In this document: piece after piece, positions 1-11,582 of the stretch
How positions within the stretch are numbered: the stretch's first letter is position 1
Layout: each line of letters begins with the position of its first letter
DNA from: Auanema rhodensis
Taxonomy: Eukaryota > Nematoda > Chromadorea > Rhabditida > Rhabditidae
DNA length: 64,000 nucleotides
Direction of reading: 5' to 3'
NCBI GenBank assembly: GCA_964057225.1
Contig: OZ059899.1
Span: 3,472,001-3,536,000, forward strand
Notes under the pieces: model-generated
Databases searched by the model: none
The model's input: the letters and a program-made list of their open reading frames with translations, nothing else
Told to the model about the DNA's origin: nothing
Made by a program: the position numbers and the translations under genes

Positions 1-702
1 AACTAATTTTTGTATCAAGCGTTTTTCAATGTAGTATAGTGCATTCGATGCGGATTTTTAAGCTGCGTCGATCTGTGTTATCAGATTTGCGCTAGCTTAA
101 AAATGCACCGAGATATCAACTGATATAAGTTCACACTTATATCCTCGATTTTCACCCTGAAGAATTAATTTTTTCGTTGAATAACATTGTCCATCGTCTT
201 TGCCTTGAAAAATGGAATCTTAAAACATCTACTTTTTGCTAAATTATTTTGAAATTTTTCGAAAAAATTTTTGTCAAAATGTTTTTGGAAGCAATGTTGA
301 GTGTACATGGAAACTCAACATATACTAATGCATCATTTTTCAAACGATCATAACTAATTTTTGTATCAAGTGTTTCTCAATGTAGTATAGTGCATTCGAT
401 GCGGATTTTTAAGCTGCGTCGATCTGTGTTATCAGATTTGCGCTAGCTTAAAAATGCACCGAGATATCAACTGATATAAGTTCACACTTATATCCTCGAT
501 TTTCACCCTGAAGAATTAATTTTTTCGTTGAATAACATTGTCCATCGTCTTTGCCTTGAAAAATGGAATCTAAAAACATCTATTTTTTGCTAAATTATTT
601 CGAAATTTTTCGAAAAAATTTTTGTCAAAATGTTTTTGGAAGCAATGTTGAGTGTACATGGAAACTCAACATACACTAATGCATCATTTTTCAAACGATC
701 AT

Positions 703-3700
703 AACTAATTTTTGTATCAAGTGTTTCTCAATGTAGTATAGTGCATTCGATGCGGACTTTTAAGCTGCGTCGATCTGTGTTATCAGATTTGCGCTAGCTT
801 AAAAATGCACCGAGATATCAACTGATATAAGTTCACACTTATATCCTCGATTTTCACCCTGAAGAATTAATTTTTTCGTTGAATAACATTGTCTATCGTC
901 TTTGCCTTGAGAAATGGAATCTAAAAACATCTACTTTTTGCTAAATTATTTTGAAATTTTTCGAAAAAGTTTTGTCAAAATGTTTTTGGAAGCAATGTTG
1001 AGTGTACATGGAAACTCAACATATACTAATGCATCATTTTTCAAACGATCATAACTAATTTTTGTATCAAGTGTTTCTCAATGTAGTATAGTGCATTCGA
1101 TGCGGATTTTTAAGCTGCGTCGATCTGTGTTATCAGATTTGCGCTAGCTTAAAAATGCACCGAGATATCAACTGATATAAGTTCACACTTATATCCTCGA
1201 TTTTCACCCTGAAGAATTAATTTTTTCGTTGAATAACATTGTCCATCGTTTTTGCCTTGAAAAATGGAATCTAAAAACATCTATTTTTTGCTAAATTATT
1301 CTGAAATTTTTCGAAAAAATTTTTGTCAAAATGTTTTTGGAAGCAATGTTGAGTGTACATGGAAACTCAACATACACTAATGCATCATTTTTCAAACGAT
1401 CATAACTAATTTTTGTATCAAGCGTTTTTCAATGTAGTATAGTGCATTCGATGCGGATTTTTAAGCTGCGTCGATCTGTGTTATCAGATTTGCGCTAGCT
1501 TGAAAATGCACCGAGATATCAACTGATATAAGTTCACACTTATATCCTCAATTTTCACCCTGAAGAATTAATTTTTTCGTTGAATAACATTGTCCATCGT
1601 CTTTGCCTTGAAAAATGGAATCTAAAAACATCTACTTTTTGCTAAATTATTTTGAAATTTTTCGAAAAAATTTTTGTCAAAATGTTTTTGGAAGCAATGT
1701 TGAGTGTACATGGAAACTCAACATACACTAATGCATCATTTTTCAAACGATCATAACTAATTTTTGTATCAAGCGTTTTTCAATGTAGTATAGTGCATTC
1801 GATGCGGATTTTTAAGCTGCGTCGATCTGTGTTATCAGATTTGCGCTAGCTTAAAAATGCACCGAGATATCAACTGATATAAGTTCACACTTATATCCTC
1901 GATTTTCACCCTGAAGAATTAATTTTTTCGTTGAATAACATTGTCCATCGTCTTTGCCTTGAAAAATGGAATCTTAAAACATCTACTTTTTGCTAAATTA
2001 TTCTGAAATTTTTCGAAAAAATTTTTGTCAAAATGTTTTTGGAAGCAATGTTGAGTGTACATGGAAACTCAACATACACTAATGCATCATTTTTCAAACG
2101 ATCATAACTAATTTTTGTATCAAGTGTTTCTCAATGTAGTATAGTGCATTCGATGCGGATTTTTAAGCTGCGTCGATCTGTGTTATCAGATTTGCGCTAG
2201 CTTAAAAATGCACCGAGATATCAACTGATATAAGTTCACACTTATATCCTCGATTTTCACCCTGAAGAATTAATTTTTTCGTTGAATAACATTGTCCATC
2301 GTCTTTGCCTTGAAAAATGGAATCTAAAAACATCTATTTTTTGCTAAATTATTCTGAAATTTTTCGAAAAAATTTTTGTCAAAATGTTTTTGGAAGCAAT
2401 GTTGAGTGTACATGGAAACTCAACATACACTAATGCATCATTTTTCAAACGATCATAACTAATTTTTGTATCAAGCGTTTTTCAATGTAGTATAGTGCAT
2501 TCGATGCGGATTTTTAAGCTGCGTCGATCTGTGTTATCAGATTTGCGCTAGCTTGAAAATGCACCGAGATATCAACTGATATAAGTTCACACTTATATCC
2601 TCGATTTTCACCCTGAAGAATTAATTTTTTCGTTGAATAACATTGTCCATCGTCTTTGCCTTGAGAAATGGAATCTAAAAACATCTACTTTTTGCTAAAT
2701 TATTTTGAAATTTTTCGAAAAAGTTTTGTCAAAATGTTTTTGGAAGCAATGTTGAGTGTACATGGAAACTCAACATATACTAATGCATCATTTTTCAAAC
2801 GATCATAACTAATTTTTGTATCAAGTGTTTCTCAATGTAGTATAGTGCATTCGATGCAGATTTTTAAGCTGCGTCGATCTGTGTTATCAGATTTGCGCTA
2901 GCTTAAAAATGCACCGAGATATCAACTGATATAAGTTCACACTTATATCCTCGATTTTCACCCTGAAGAATTAATTTTTTCGTTGAATAACATTGTCCAT
3001 CGTCTTTGCCTTGAAAAATGGAATCTAAAAACATCTATTTTTTGCTAAATTATTCTGAAATTTTTCGAAAAAATTTTTGTCAAAATGTTTTTGGAAGCAA
3101 TGTTGAGTGTACATGGAAACTCAACATACACTAATGCATCATTTTTCAAACGATCATAACTAATTTTTGTATCAAGCGTTTTTCAATGTAGTATAGTGCA
3201 TTCGATGCGGATTTTTAAGCTGCGTCGATCTGTGTTATCAGATTTGCGCTAGCTTAAAAATGCACCGAGATATCAACTGATATAAGTTCACACTTATATC
3301 CTCAATTTTCACCCTGAAGAATTAATTTTTTCGTTGAATAACATTGTCCATCGTCTTTGCCTTGAAAAATGGAATCTAAAAACATCTACTTTTTGCTAAA
3401 TTATTTTGAAATTTTTCGAAAAAATTTTTGTCAAAATGTTTTTGGAAGCAATGTTGAGTGTACATGGAAACTCAACATACACTAATGCATCATTTTTCAA
3501 ACGATCATAACTAATTTTTGTATCAAGCGTTTTTCAATGTAGTATAGTGCATTCGATGCGGATTTTTAAGCTGCGTCGATCTGTGTTATCAGATTTGCGC
3601 TAGCTTAAAAATGCACCGAGATATCAACTGATATAAGTTCACACTTATATCCTCGATTTTCACCCTGAAGAATTAATTTTTTCGTTGAATAACATTGTCC

Positions 3701-5262
3701 ATCGTCTTTGCCTTGAAAAATGGAATCTTAAAACATCTACTTTTTGCTAAATTATTCTGAAATTTTTCGAAAAAATTTTTGTCAAAATGTTTTTGGAAGC
3801 AATGTTGAGTGTACATGGAAACTCAACATACACTAATGCATCATTTTTCAAACGATCATAACTAATTTTTGTATCAAGTGTTTCTCAATGTAGTATAGTG
3901 CATTCGATGCGGATTTTTAAGCTGCGTCGATCTGTGTTATCAGATTTGCGCTAGCTTAAAAATGCACCGAGATATCAACTGATATAAGTTCACACTTATA
4001 TCCTCGATTTTCACCCTGAAGAATTAATTTTTTCGTTGAATAACATTGTCTATCGTCTTTGCCTTGAGAAATGGAATCTAAAAACATCTACTTTTTGCTA
4101 AATTATTTTGAAATTTTTCGAAAAAGTTTTGTCAAAATGTTTTTGGAAGCAATGTTGAGTGTACATGGAAACTCAACATATACTAATGCATCATTTTTCA
4201 AACGATCATAACTAATTTTTGTATCAAGTGTTTCTCAATGTAGTATAGTGCATTCGATGCGGATTTTTAAGCTGCGTCGATCTGTGTTATCAGATTTGCG
4301 CTAGCTTAAAAATGCACCGAGATATCAACTGATATAAGTTCACACTTATATCCTCGATTTTCACCCTGAAGAATTAATTTTTTCGTTGAATAACATTGTC
4401 CATCGTCTTTGCCTTGAAAAATGGAATCTAAAAACATCTATTTTTTGCTAAATTATTCTGAATTTTTTCGAAAAAATTTTTGTCAAAATGTTTTTGGAAG
4501 CAATGTTGAGTGTACATGGAAACTCAACATACACTAATGCATCATTTTTCAAACGATCATAACTAATTTTTGTATCAAGCGTTTTTCAATGTAGTATAGT
4601 GCATTCGATGCGGATTTTTAAGCTGCGTCGATCTGTGTTATCAGATTTGCGCTAGCTTAAAAATGCACCGAGATATCAACTGATATAAGTTCACACTTAT
4701 ATCCTCAATTTTCACCCTGAAGAATTAATTTTTTCGTTGAATAACATTGTCCATCGTCTTTGCCTTGAAAAATGGAATCTTAAAACATCTACTTTTTGCT
4801 AAATTATTTTGAAATTTTTCGAAAAAATTTTTGTCAAAATGTTTTTGGAAGCAATGTTGAGTGTACATGGAAACTCAACATACACTAATGCATCATTTTT
4901 CAAACGATCATAACTAATTTTTGTATCAAGTGTTTCTCAATGTAGTATAGTGCATTCGATGCGGATTTTTAAGCTGCGTCGATCTGTGTTATCAGATTTG
5001 CGCTAGCTTAAAAATGCACCGAGATATCAACTGATATAAGTTCACACTTATATCCTCGATTTTCACCCTGAAGAATTAATTTTTTCGTTGAATAACATTG
5101 TCCATCGTCTTTGCCTTGAAAAATGGAATCTAAAAACATCTATTTTTTGCTAAATTATTCTGAAATTTTTCGAAAAAATTTTTGTCAAAATGTTTTTGGA
5201 AGCAATGTTGAGTGTACATGGAAACTCAACATACACTAATGCATCATTTTTCAAACGATCAT
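703..5262 (+). repeat. Higher-order repeat led by a 350-bp monomer (5-, 4- and 4-monomer units)
   Basis: Three consecutive units each start with the deleted 350-bp monomer: 703-2456 (five monomers, 1754 bp), 2457-3859 (four, 1403 bp) and 3860-5262 (four, 1403 bp). Order within the first unit is: deleted monomer, CTATTTTTT/ATTCTG monomer, CCTCAATT monomer, CTTAAAAC/ATTCTG monomer, CTATTTTTT/ATTCTG monomer. The second unit lacks the last type. The third lacks the fourth type and its CCTCAATT monomer has taken on CTTAAAAC. This looks like a five-monomer unit eroded by deletion of single monomers through unequal exchange. Confidence 0.75.
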
Positions 5263-5315
5263 AACTAATTTTTGTATCAAGCGTTTTTCAATGTAGTATA
5301 GTGCATTCGATGCGG

Positions 5316-5366
5316 ATTTTTAAGCTGCGTCGATCTGTGTTATCAGATTTGCGCTAGCTTAAAAAT
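5316..5366. repeat. 51-bp nested dyad around GCG/CGC and ATCTG/CAGAT (representative)
   Basis: The outer arms ATTTTTAAGCT (5316-5326) and AGCTTAAAAAT (5356-5366) are perfect complements over 11 bp. Inside, GCG (5327-5329) pairs with CGC (5352-5354), and ATCTG (5333-5337) with CAGAT (5344-5348), leaving a 6-nt loop TGTTAT. An alternative outer pairing exists between GTGCATT (5301-5307) and AATGCAC (5364-5370). Common variants (TTTTCAAG, TTTCTAAG, AAGCTTCG, AAAAAAGCACC) break pairs without a matching change in the other arm. Confidence 0.8.
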
Positions 5367-5383
5367 GCACCGAGATATCAACT

Positions 5384-5405
5384 GATATAAGTTCACACTT
5401 ATATC
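5384..5405. repeat. Palindrome GATATAAG / CTTATATC (representative)
   Basis: Perfect 8-bp arms (5384-5391 and 5398-5405) flank a 6-nt spacer, TTCACA. It is present in most monomers but lost in the roughly 30 ACCCG-haplotype copies, and changed in the two TGATATGAG copies (59671, 61426) and in the ACTAATATAAG copies (12990, 15102, 15453, 15804), where one outer pair is lost. Its frequent loss argues against an essential structural role. Confidence 0.85.
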
Positions 5406-5433
5406 CTCGATTTTCACCCTGAAGAATTAATTT

Positions 5434-5450
5434 TTTCGTTGAATAACATT
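5434..5450 (+). other. CENP-B-box-like half motif (representative)
   Basis: TTTCGTTGAATAACATT matches the mammalian CENP-B box consensus YTTCGTTGGAARCGGGA at 10 of 17 positions, including the first eight. Of the nine core positions (TTCG, A, CGGG) five match; the CGGG half is absent. The motif is present in most monomers; the copies at 7369 (TTCATTG), 9123, 10527, 12285, 14397, 43526, 47035 and 50545 (TTTGTTG) change the core. Chance resemblance is quite possible, so this is a motif note and not a binding-site call. Confidence 0.3.
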
Positions 5451-5482
5451 GTCCATCGTCTTTGCCTTGAAAAATGGAATCT

Positions 5483-5548
5483 AAAAACATCTACTTTTTG
5501 CTAAATTATTTTGAAATTTTTCGAAAAAATTTTTGTCAAAATGTTTTT
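5483..5548. other. Closely spaced A/T tracts with an imperfect 35-bp palindrome (representative)
   Basis: Eight runs of four or more A or T are centred near 5485, 5497, 5510, 5519, 5526, 5532, 5540 and 5546. The core TTTTTCGAAAAA (5517-5528) is a perfect 12-bp palindrome with a BstBI site. It lies in a longer imperfect dyad bounded by ATTTTGA (5508-5514) and TCAAAAT (5536-5542). Such tracts can curve DNA or position nucleosomes; that role is inferred, since the spacing only roughly approaches the helical repeat. Confidence 0.5.
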
Positions 5549-5555
5549 GGAAGCA

Positions 5556-5583
5556 ATGTTGAGTGTACATGGAAACTCAACAT
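5556..5583. repeat. Invariant hairpin: ATGTTGAGT / ACTCAACAT (representative)
   Basis: Two perfect 9-bp arms (5556-5564 and 5575-5583) flank a 10-nt loop that contains the BsrGI site TGTACA partly in the left arm. It occurs in every monomer; reading all copies I noticed no substitution within it, whereas sites on either side vary (CATACACTA or CATATACTA just after). Constant sequence inside a homogenised satellite may mark a protein-binding site, but no binding protein can be named from this sequence. Confidence 0.85.
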
Positions 5584-5613
5584 ACACTAATGCATCATTT
5601 TTCAAACGATCAT

Positions 5614-8070
5614 AACTAATTTTTGTATTAAGCGTTTCTCAATGTAGTATAGTGCATTCCATGCGGATTTTTAAGCTGCGTCGATCTGTGTTATCAGATT
5701 TGCGCTAGCTTAAAAATGCACCGAGATATCAACTGATATAAGTTCACACTTATATCCTCGATTTTCACCCTGAAGAATTAATTTTTTCGTTGAATAACAT
5801 TGTCCATCGTCTTTGCCTTGAGAAATGGAATCTTAAAACATCTACTTTTTGCTAAATTATTTTGAAATTTTTCGAAAAAATTTTTGTCAAAATGTTTTTG
5901 GAAGCAATGTTGAGTGTACATGGAAACTCAACATACACTAATGCATCATTTTTCAAACGATCATAACTAATTTTTGTATTAAGCGTTTCTCAATGTAGTA
6001 TAGTGCATTCGATGCGGATTTTTAAGCTGCGTCGATCTGTGTTATCAGATTTGCGCTAGCTTAAAAATGCACCGAGATATCAACTGATATAAGTTCACAC
6101 TTATATCCTCGATTTTCACCCTGAAGAAATAATTTTTTCGTTGAATAACATTGTCCATCGTCTTTGCCTTGAGAAATGGAATCTTAAAACATCTACTTTT
6201 TGCTAAATTATTTTGAAAGTTTTCGAAAAAATTTTTGTCAAAATGTTTTTGGAAGCAATGTTGAGTGTACATGGAAACTCAACATACACTAATGCATCAT
6301 TTTTCAAACGATCATAACTAAATTTTGTATTAAGCGTTTCTCAATGTAGTATAGTGCATTCGATGCGGATTTTTAAGCTGCGTCGATCTGTGTTATCAGA
6401 TTTGCGCTAGCTTAAAAATGCACCGAGATATCAACTGATATAAGTTCACACTTATATCCTCGATTTTCACCCTGAAGAATTAATTTTTTCGTTGAATAAC
6501 ATTGTCCATCGTCTTTGCCTTGAAAAATGGAATCTAAAAACATCTACTTTTTGCTAAATTATTTTGAAATTTTTCGAAAAAATTTTTGTCAAAATGTTTT
6601 TGGAAGCAATGTTGAGTGTACATGGAAACTCAACATACACTAATGCATCATTTTTCAAACGATCATAACTAATTTTTGTATTAAGCGTTTCTCAATGTAG
6701 TATAGTGCATTCGATGCGGATTTTTAAGCTGCGTCGATCTGTGTTATCAGATTTGCGCTAGCTTAAAAATGCACCGAGATATCAACTGATATAAGTTCAC
6801 ACTTATATCCTCGATTTTCACCCTGAAGAATTAATTTTTTCGTTGAATAACATTGTCCATCGTCTTTGCCTTGAAAAATGGAATCTTAAAACATCTACTT
6901 TTTGCTAAATTATTTTGAAATTTTTCGAAAAAATTTTTGTCAAAATGTTTTTGGAAGCAATGTTGAGTGTACATGGAAACTCAACATACACTAATGCATC
7001 ATTTTTCAAACGATCATAACTAATTTTTGTATCAAGTGTTTCTCAATGTAGTATAGTGCATTCGATGCGGATTTTTAAGCTGCGTCGATCTGTGTTATCA
7101 GATTTGCGCTAGCTTAAAAATGCACCGAGATATCAACTGATATAAGTTCACACTTATATCCTCGATTTTCACCCTGAAGAATTAATTTTTTCGTTGAATA
7201 ACATTGTCTATCGTCTTTGCCTTGAAAAATGGAATCTAAAAACATCTACTTTTTGCTAAATTATTTTGAAATTTTTCGAAAAAATTTTTGTCAAAATGTT
7301 TTTGGAAGCAATGTTGAGTGTACATGGAAACTCAACATACACTAATGCATCATTTTTCAAACGATCATAACTAATTTTTGTATCGAGCGTTTTTCAATGT
7401 AGTATAGTGCATTCGATGCGGATTTTTAAGCTGCGTCGATCTGTGTTATCAGATTTGCGCTAGCTTAAAAATGCACCGAGATATCAACTGATATAAGTTC
7501 ACACTTATATCCTCGATTTTCACCCTGAAGAATTAATTTTTTCATTGAATAACATTGTCTATCGTCTTTGCCTTGAGAAATGGAATCTAAAAACATCTAC
7601 TTTTTGCTAAATTATTTTGAAATTTTTCGAAAAAATTTTTGTCAAAATGTTTTTGGAAGCAATGTTGAGTGTACATGGAAACTCAACATACACTAATGCA
7701 TCATTTTTCAAACGATCATAACTAATTTTTGTATCAAGCGTTTTTCAATGTAGTATAGTGCATTCGATGCGGATTTTTAAGCTGCGTCGATCTGTGTTAT
7801 CAGATTTGCGCTAGCTTAAAAATGCACCGAGATATCAACTGATATAAGTTCACACTTATATCCTCGATTTTCACCCTGAAGAAATAATTTTTTCGTTGAA
7901 TAACATTGTCCATCGTCTTTGCCTTGAAAAATGGAATCTTAAAACATCTACTTTTTGCTAAATTATTTTGAAATTTTTCGAAAAAATTTTTGTCAAAATG
8001 TTTTTGGAAGCAATGTTGAGTGTACATGGAAACTCAACATACACTAATGCATCATTTTTCAAACGATCAT
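5614..8070 (+). repeat. Zone 2: transition, first TTAAGCG-type monomers (copies 17-23)
   Basis: The TTAAGCGTTTCTC start appears here for the first time (5614, 5965, 6316, 6667). TTGAGAAATGG persists from zone 1 in the copies at 5614, 5965 and 7369. Two copies (5965, 7720) share GAAATAATT in place of GAATTAATT. The copy at 6316 has TAAATTTTG in its first bases and the copy at 7369 starts with TCGAGCG. No clear higher-order unit is visible. Confidence 0.8.
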
Positions 8071-9824
8071 AACTAATTTTTGTATCAAGCGTTTTTCAAT
8101 GTAGTATAGTTCATTCGATGCGGATTTTTAAGCTGCGTCGATCTGTGTTATCAGATTTGCGCTAGCTTAAAAATGCACCGAGATATCAACTGATATAAGT
8201 TCACACATATATACCCGATTTTCACCCTGAAGAATTAATTTTTTCGTTGAATAACCTTGTCCATCGTCTTTGCCTTGAAAAAAGGAATCTAAAAACATCT
8301 ACTTTTTGCTAAATTATTCTGAAATTTTTCGAAAAAATTTTTGTCAAAATGTTTTTGGAAGCAATGTTGAGTGTACATGGAAACTCAACATACACTAATG
8401 CATCATTTTTCAAACGATCATAACTAATTTTTGTATCAAGCGTTTTTCAATGTAGTATAGTGCATTCGATGCGGATTTTTAAGCTGCGTCGATCTGTGTT
8501 ATCAGATTTGCGCTAGCTTAAAAATGCACCGAGATATCAACTGATATAAGTTCACACTTATATCCTCGATTTTCACCCTGGAGAATTAATTTTTTCGTTG
8601 AATAACATTGTCCATCGTCTTTGCCTGGAAAAAAGGAATCTAAAAACATCTACTTTTTGCTAAATTATTCTGAAATTTTTCGAAAAAATTTTTGTCAAAA
8701 TGTTTTTGGAAGCAATGTTGAGTGTACATGGAAACTCAACATACACTAATGCATCATTTTTCAAACGATCATAACTAATTTTTGTATTAAGCGTTTCTCA
8801 ATGTAGTAAAGTGCATTCGATGCGGATTTCTAAGCTGCGTCGATCTGTGTTATCAGATTTGCGCTAGCTTAAAAATGCACCGAGATATCAACTGATATAA
8901 GTTCACACTTATATCCTCGATTTTCACCCTGGAGAATTAATTTTTTCGTTGAATAACATTGTCCATCGTCTTTGCCTTGAAAAAACGAATCTAAAAACAT
9001 CTACTTTTTGCTAAATTATTCTGAAATTTTTGAAAAAATTTTTGTCAAAATGTTTTTGGAAGCAATGTTGAGTGTACATGGAAACTCAACATACACTAAT
9101 GCATCATTTTTCAAACGATCATAACTAATTTTTGTATTAAGCGTTTCTCAATGTAGTAAAGTGCATTCGATGCGGATTTCTAAGCTGCGTCGATCTGTGT
9201 TATCAGATTTGCGCTAGCTTAAAAATGCACCGAGATATCAACTGATATAAGTTCACACATATATACCCGATTTTCACCCTGAAGAATTAATTTTTTTGTT
9301 GAATAACATTGTCCATCGTCTTTGCCTTGAAAAAAGGAATCTAAAAACATCTACTTTTTGCTAAATTATTTTGAAATTTTTCGAAAAAATTTTTGTCAAA
9401 ATGTTTTTGGAAGCAATGTTGAGTGTACATGGAAACTCAACATACACTAATGCATCATTTTTCAAACGATCATAACTAATTTTTGTATTAAGCGTTTCTC
9501 AATGTAGTAAAGTGCATTCGATGCGGATTTCTAAGCTGCGTCGATCTGTGTTATCAGATTTGCGCTAGCTTAAAAATGCACCGAGATATCAACTGATATA
9601 AGTTCACACATATATACCCGATTTTCACCCTGAAGAATTAATTTTTTCGTTGAATAACCTTGTCCATCGTCTTTGCCTTGAAAAAAAGAATCTAAAAACA
9701 TCTACTTTTTGCTAAATTATTCTGAAATTTTTCGAAAAAATTTTTGTCAAAATGTTTTTGGAAGCAATGTTGAGTGTACATGGAAACTCAACATACACTA
9801 ATGCATCATTTTTCAAACGATCAT

Positions 9825-11231
9825 AACTAATTTTTGTATCAAGCGTTTTTCAATGTAGTATAGTGCATTCGATGCGGATTTTTAAGCTGCGTCGATCTGT
9901 GTTATCAGATTTGCGCTAGCTTAAAAATGCACCGAGATATCAACTGATATAAGTTCACACTTATATCCTCGATTTTCACCCTGGAGAATTAATTTTTTCG
10001 TTGAATAACATTGTCCATCGTCTTTGCCTGGAAAAAAGGAATCTAAAAACATCTACTTTTTGCTAAATTATTCTGAAATTTTTCGAAAAAATTTTTGTCA
10101 AAATGTTTTTGGAAGCAATGTTGAGTGTACATGGAAACTCAACATACACTAATGCATCATTTTTCAAACGATCATAACTAATTTTTGTATTAAGCGTTTC
10201 TCAATGTAGTAAAGTGCATTCGATGCGGATTTCTAAGCTGCGTCGATCTGTGTTATCAGATTTGCGCTAGCTTAAAAATGCACCGAGATATCAACTGATA
10301 TAAGTTCACACTTATATCCTCGATTTTCACCCTGGAGAATTAATTTTTTCGTTGAATAACATTGTCCATCGTCTTTGCCTTGAAAAAACGAATCTAAAAA
10401 CATCTACTTTTTGCTAAATTATTCTGAAATTTTTCGAAAAAATTTTTGTCAAAATGTTTTTGGAAGCAATGTTGAGTGTACATGGAAACTCAACATACAC
10501 TAATGCATCATTTTTCAAACGATCATAACTAATTTTTGTATTAAGCGTTTCTCAATGTAGTAAAGTGCATTCGATGCGGATTTCTAAGCTGCGTCGATCT
10601 GTGTTATCAGATTTGCGCTAGCTTAAAAATGCACCGAGATATCAACTGATATAAGTTCACACATATATACCCGATTTTCACCCTGAAGAATTAATTTTTT
10701 TGTTGAATAACATTGTCCATCGTCTTTGCCTTGAAAAAAGGAATCTAAAAACATCTACTTTTTGCTAAATTATTTTGAAATTTTTCGAAAAAATTTTTGT
10801 CAAAATGTTTTTGGAAGCAATGTTGAGTGTACATGGAAACTCAACATACACTAATGCATCATTTTTCAAACGATCATAACTAATTTTTGTATTAAGCGTT
10901 TCTCAATGTAGTATAGTGCATTCGATGCGGATTTTTAAGCTGCGTCGATCTGTGTTATCAGATTTGCGCTAGCTTAAAAATGCACCGAGATATCAACTGA
11001 TATAAGTTCACACTTATATCCTCGATCTTCACCCTGGAGAATTAATTTTTTTTTCGTTGAATAACATTGTCCATCGTCTTTGCCTTGAAAAAAGGAATCT
11101 AAAAACATCTACTTTTTGCTAAATTATTCTGAAATTTTTCGAAAAAATTTTTGTCAAAATGTTTTTGGAAGCAATGTTGAGTGTACATGGAAACTCAACA
11201 TACACTAATGCATCATTTTTCAAACGATCAT
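9825..11231 (+). repeat. 1407-bp four-monomer higher-order unit, copy A
   Basis: Monomers start at 9825, 10176, 10527 and 10878. Order of types: GCCTGGAAAAAAGG; GTAAAG with TTTCTAAG and CTGGAG; ACCCG with TTTTTTTGTTG; CTCGATCTTC with nine T. The same order recurs at 11583 and 13695. Copy A is distinguished by AAAAAACGA in its second monomer. A related partial run of the first three types starts at 8422. Confidence 0.88.
11046..11054 (+). repeat. Nine-T run (+3 bp) in the 354-bp monomer class
   Basis: The usual run of six T after GAATTAA is nine T here. The same state occurs at 12804-12812, 13509-13517 and 14916-14924, always with the linked change CTCGATCTTC and with CTGGAG. The four 354-bp monomers are therefore copies of one founder rather than independent slippage events. 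Confidence 0.9.
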
Positions 11232-11582
11232 AACTAATTTTTGTATCAAGCGTTTTTCAATGTAGTATAGTGCATTCGATGCGGATTTTTAAGCTGCGTC
11301 GATCTGTGTTATCAGATTTGCGCTAGCTTAAAAATGCACCGAGATATCAACTGATATAAGTTCACACTTATATCCTCGATTTTCACCCTGGAGAATTAAT
11401 TTTTTCGTTGAATAACATTGTCCATCGTCTTTGCCTGGAAAAAAGGAATCTAAAAACATCTACTTTTTGCTAAATTATTCTGAAATTTTTCGAAAAAATT
11501 TTTGTCAAAATGTTTTTGGAAGCAATGTTGAGTGTACATGGAAACTCAACATACACTAATGCATCATTTTTCAAACGATCAT

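Larger units (their letters stand above)
1..5613 (+). repeat. Zone 1: ATTATTCTG / CTATTTTTT-type monomers (copies 1-16)
   Basis: This zone uses only the TCAAGCGTTTTTC and TCAAGTGTTTCTC starts. It has frequent ATTATTCTG and TCTATTTTTT variants and repeated CCTCAATTTT copies (1404, 3158, 4561). Three 350-bp monomers (703, 2457, 3860) share a missing base in the run before TTTTGTC, the TTGAGAAATGG variant and the ending CATATACTA; the copy at 1 has that ending without the deletion. The later HindIII-type, ACCCG-type and GCTTTG-type variants are absent. Confidence 0.9.
5263..5613 (+). repeat. Reference monomer (copy 16)
   Basis: I use this copy as the reference for internal coordinates because it carries the common state at most variable sites. 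It is 351 bp with 57 C and 53 G. In order it holds: a T-rich start with the three-state haplotype site (5278-5290); a 51-bp dyad (5316-5366) that includes an NheI site (5353-5358); an EcoRV site (5374-5379); a 22-bp palindrome (5384-5405); a CENP-B-box-like half motif (5434-5450); A/T tracts (5483-5548); and an invariant hairpin (5556-5583) with a BsrGI site (5564-5569). The length is about two nucleosome repeats and divides by three, but stop codons interrupt its frames and no coding function is supported. Confidence 0.95.

Noticed and set aside
6045-6272. A 75-codon open frame on the minus strand, repeated in thirteen monomers (also 7800, 29573, 29924, 31678, 36238, 37642, 39396, 40098, 43606, 47115, 50625, 52380)
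   Set aside because: It is open in only 13 of 182 monomers, always at the same place in the repeat; the common monomer has TAA and TAG stops in this frame. There is no recognisable domain, and the presence of the frame depends on neutral marker variants.
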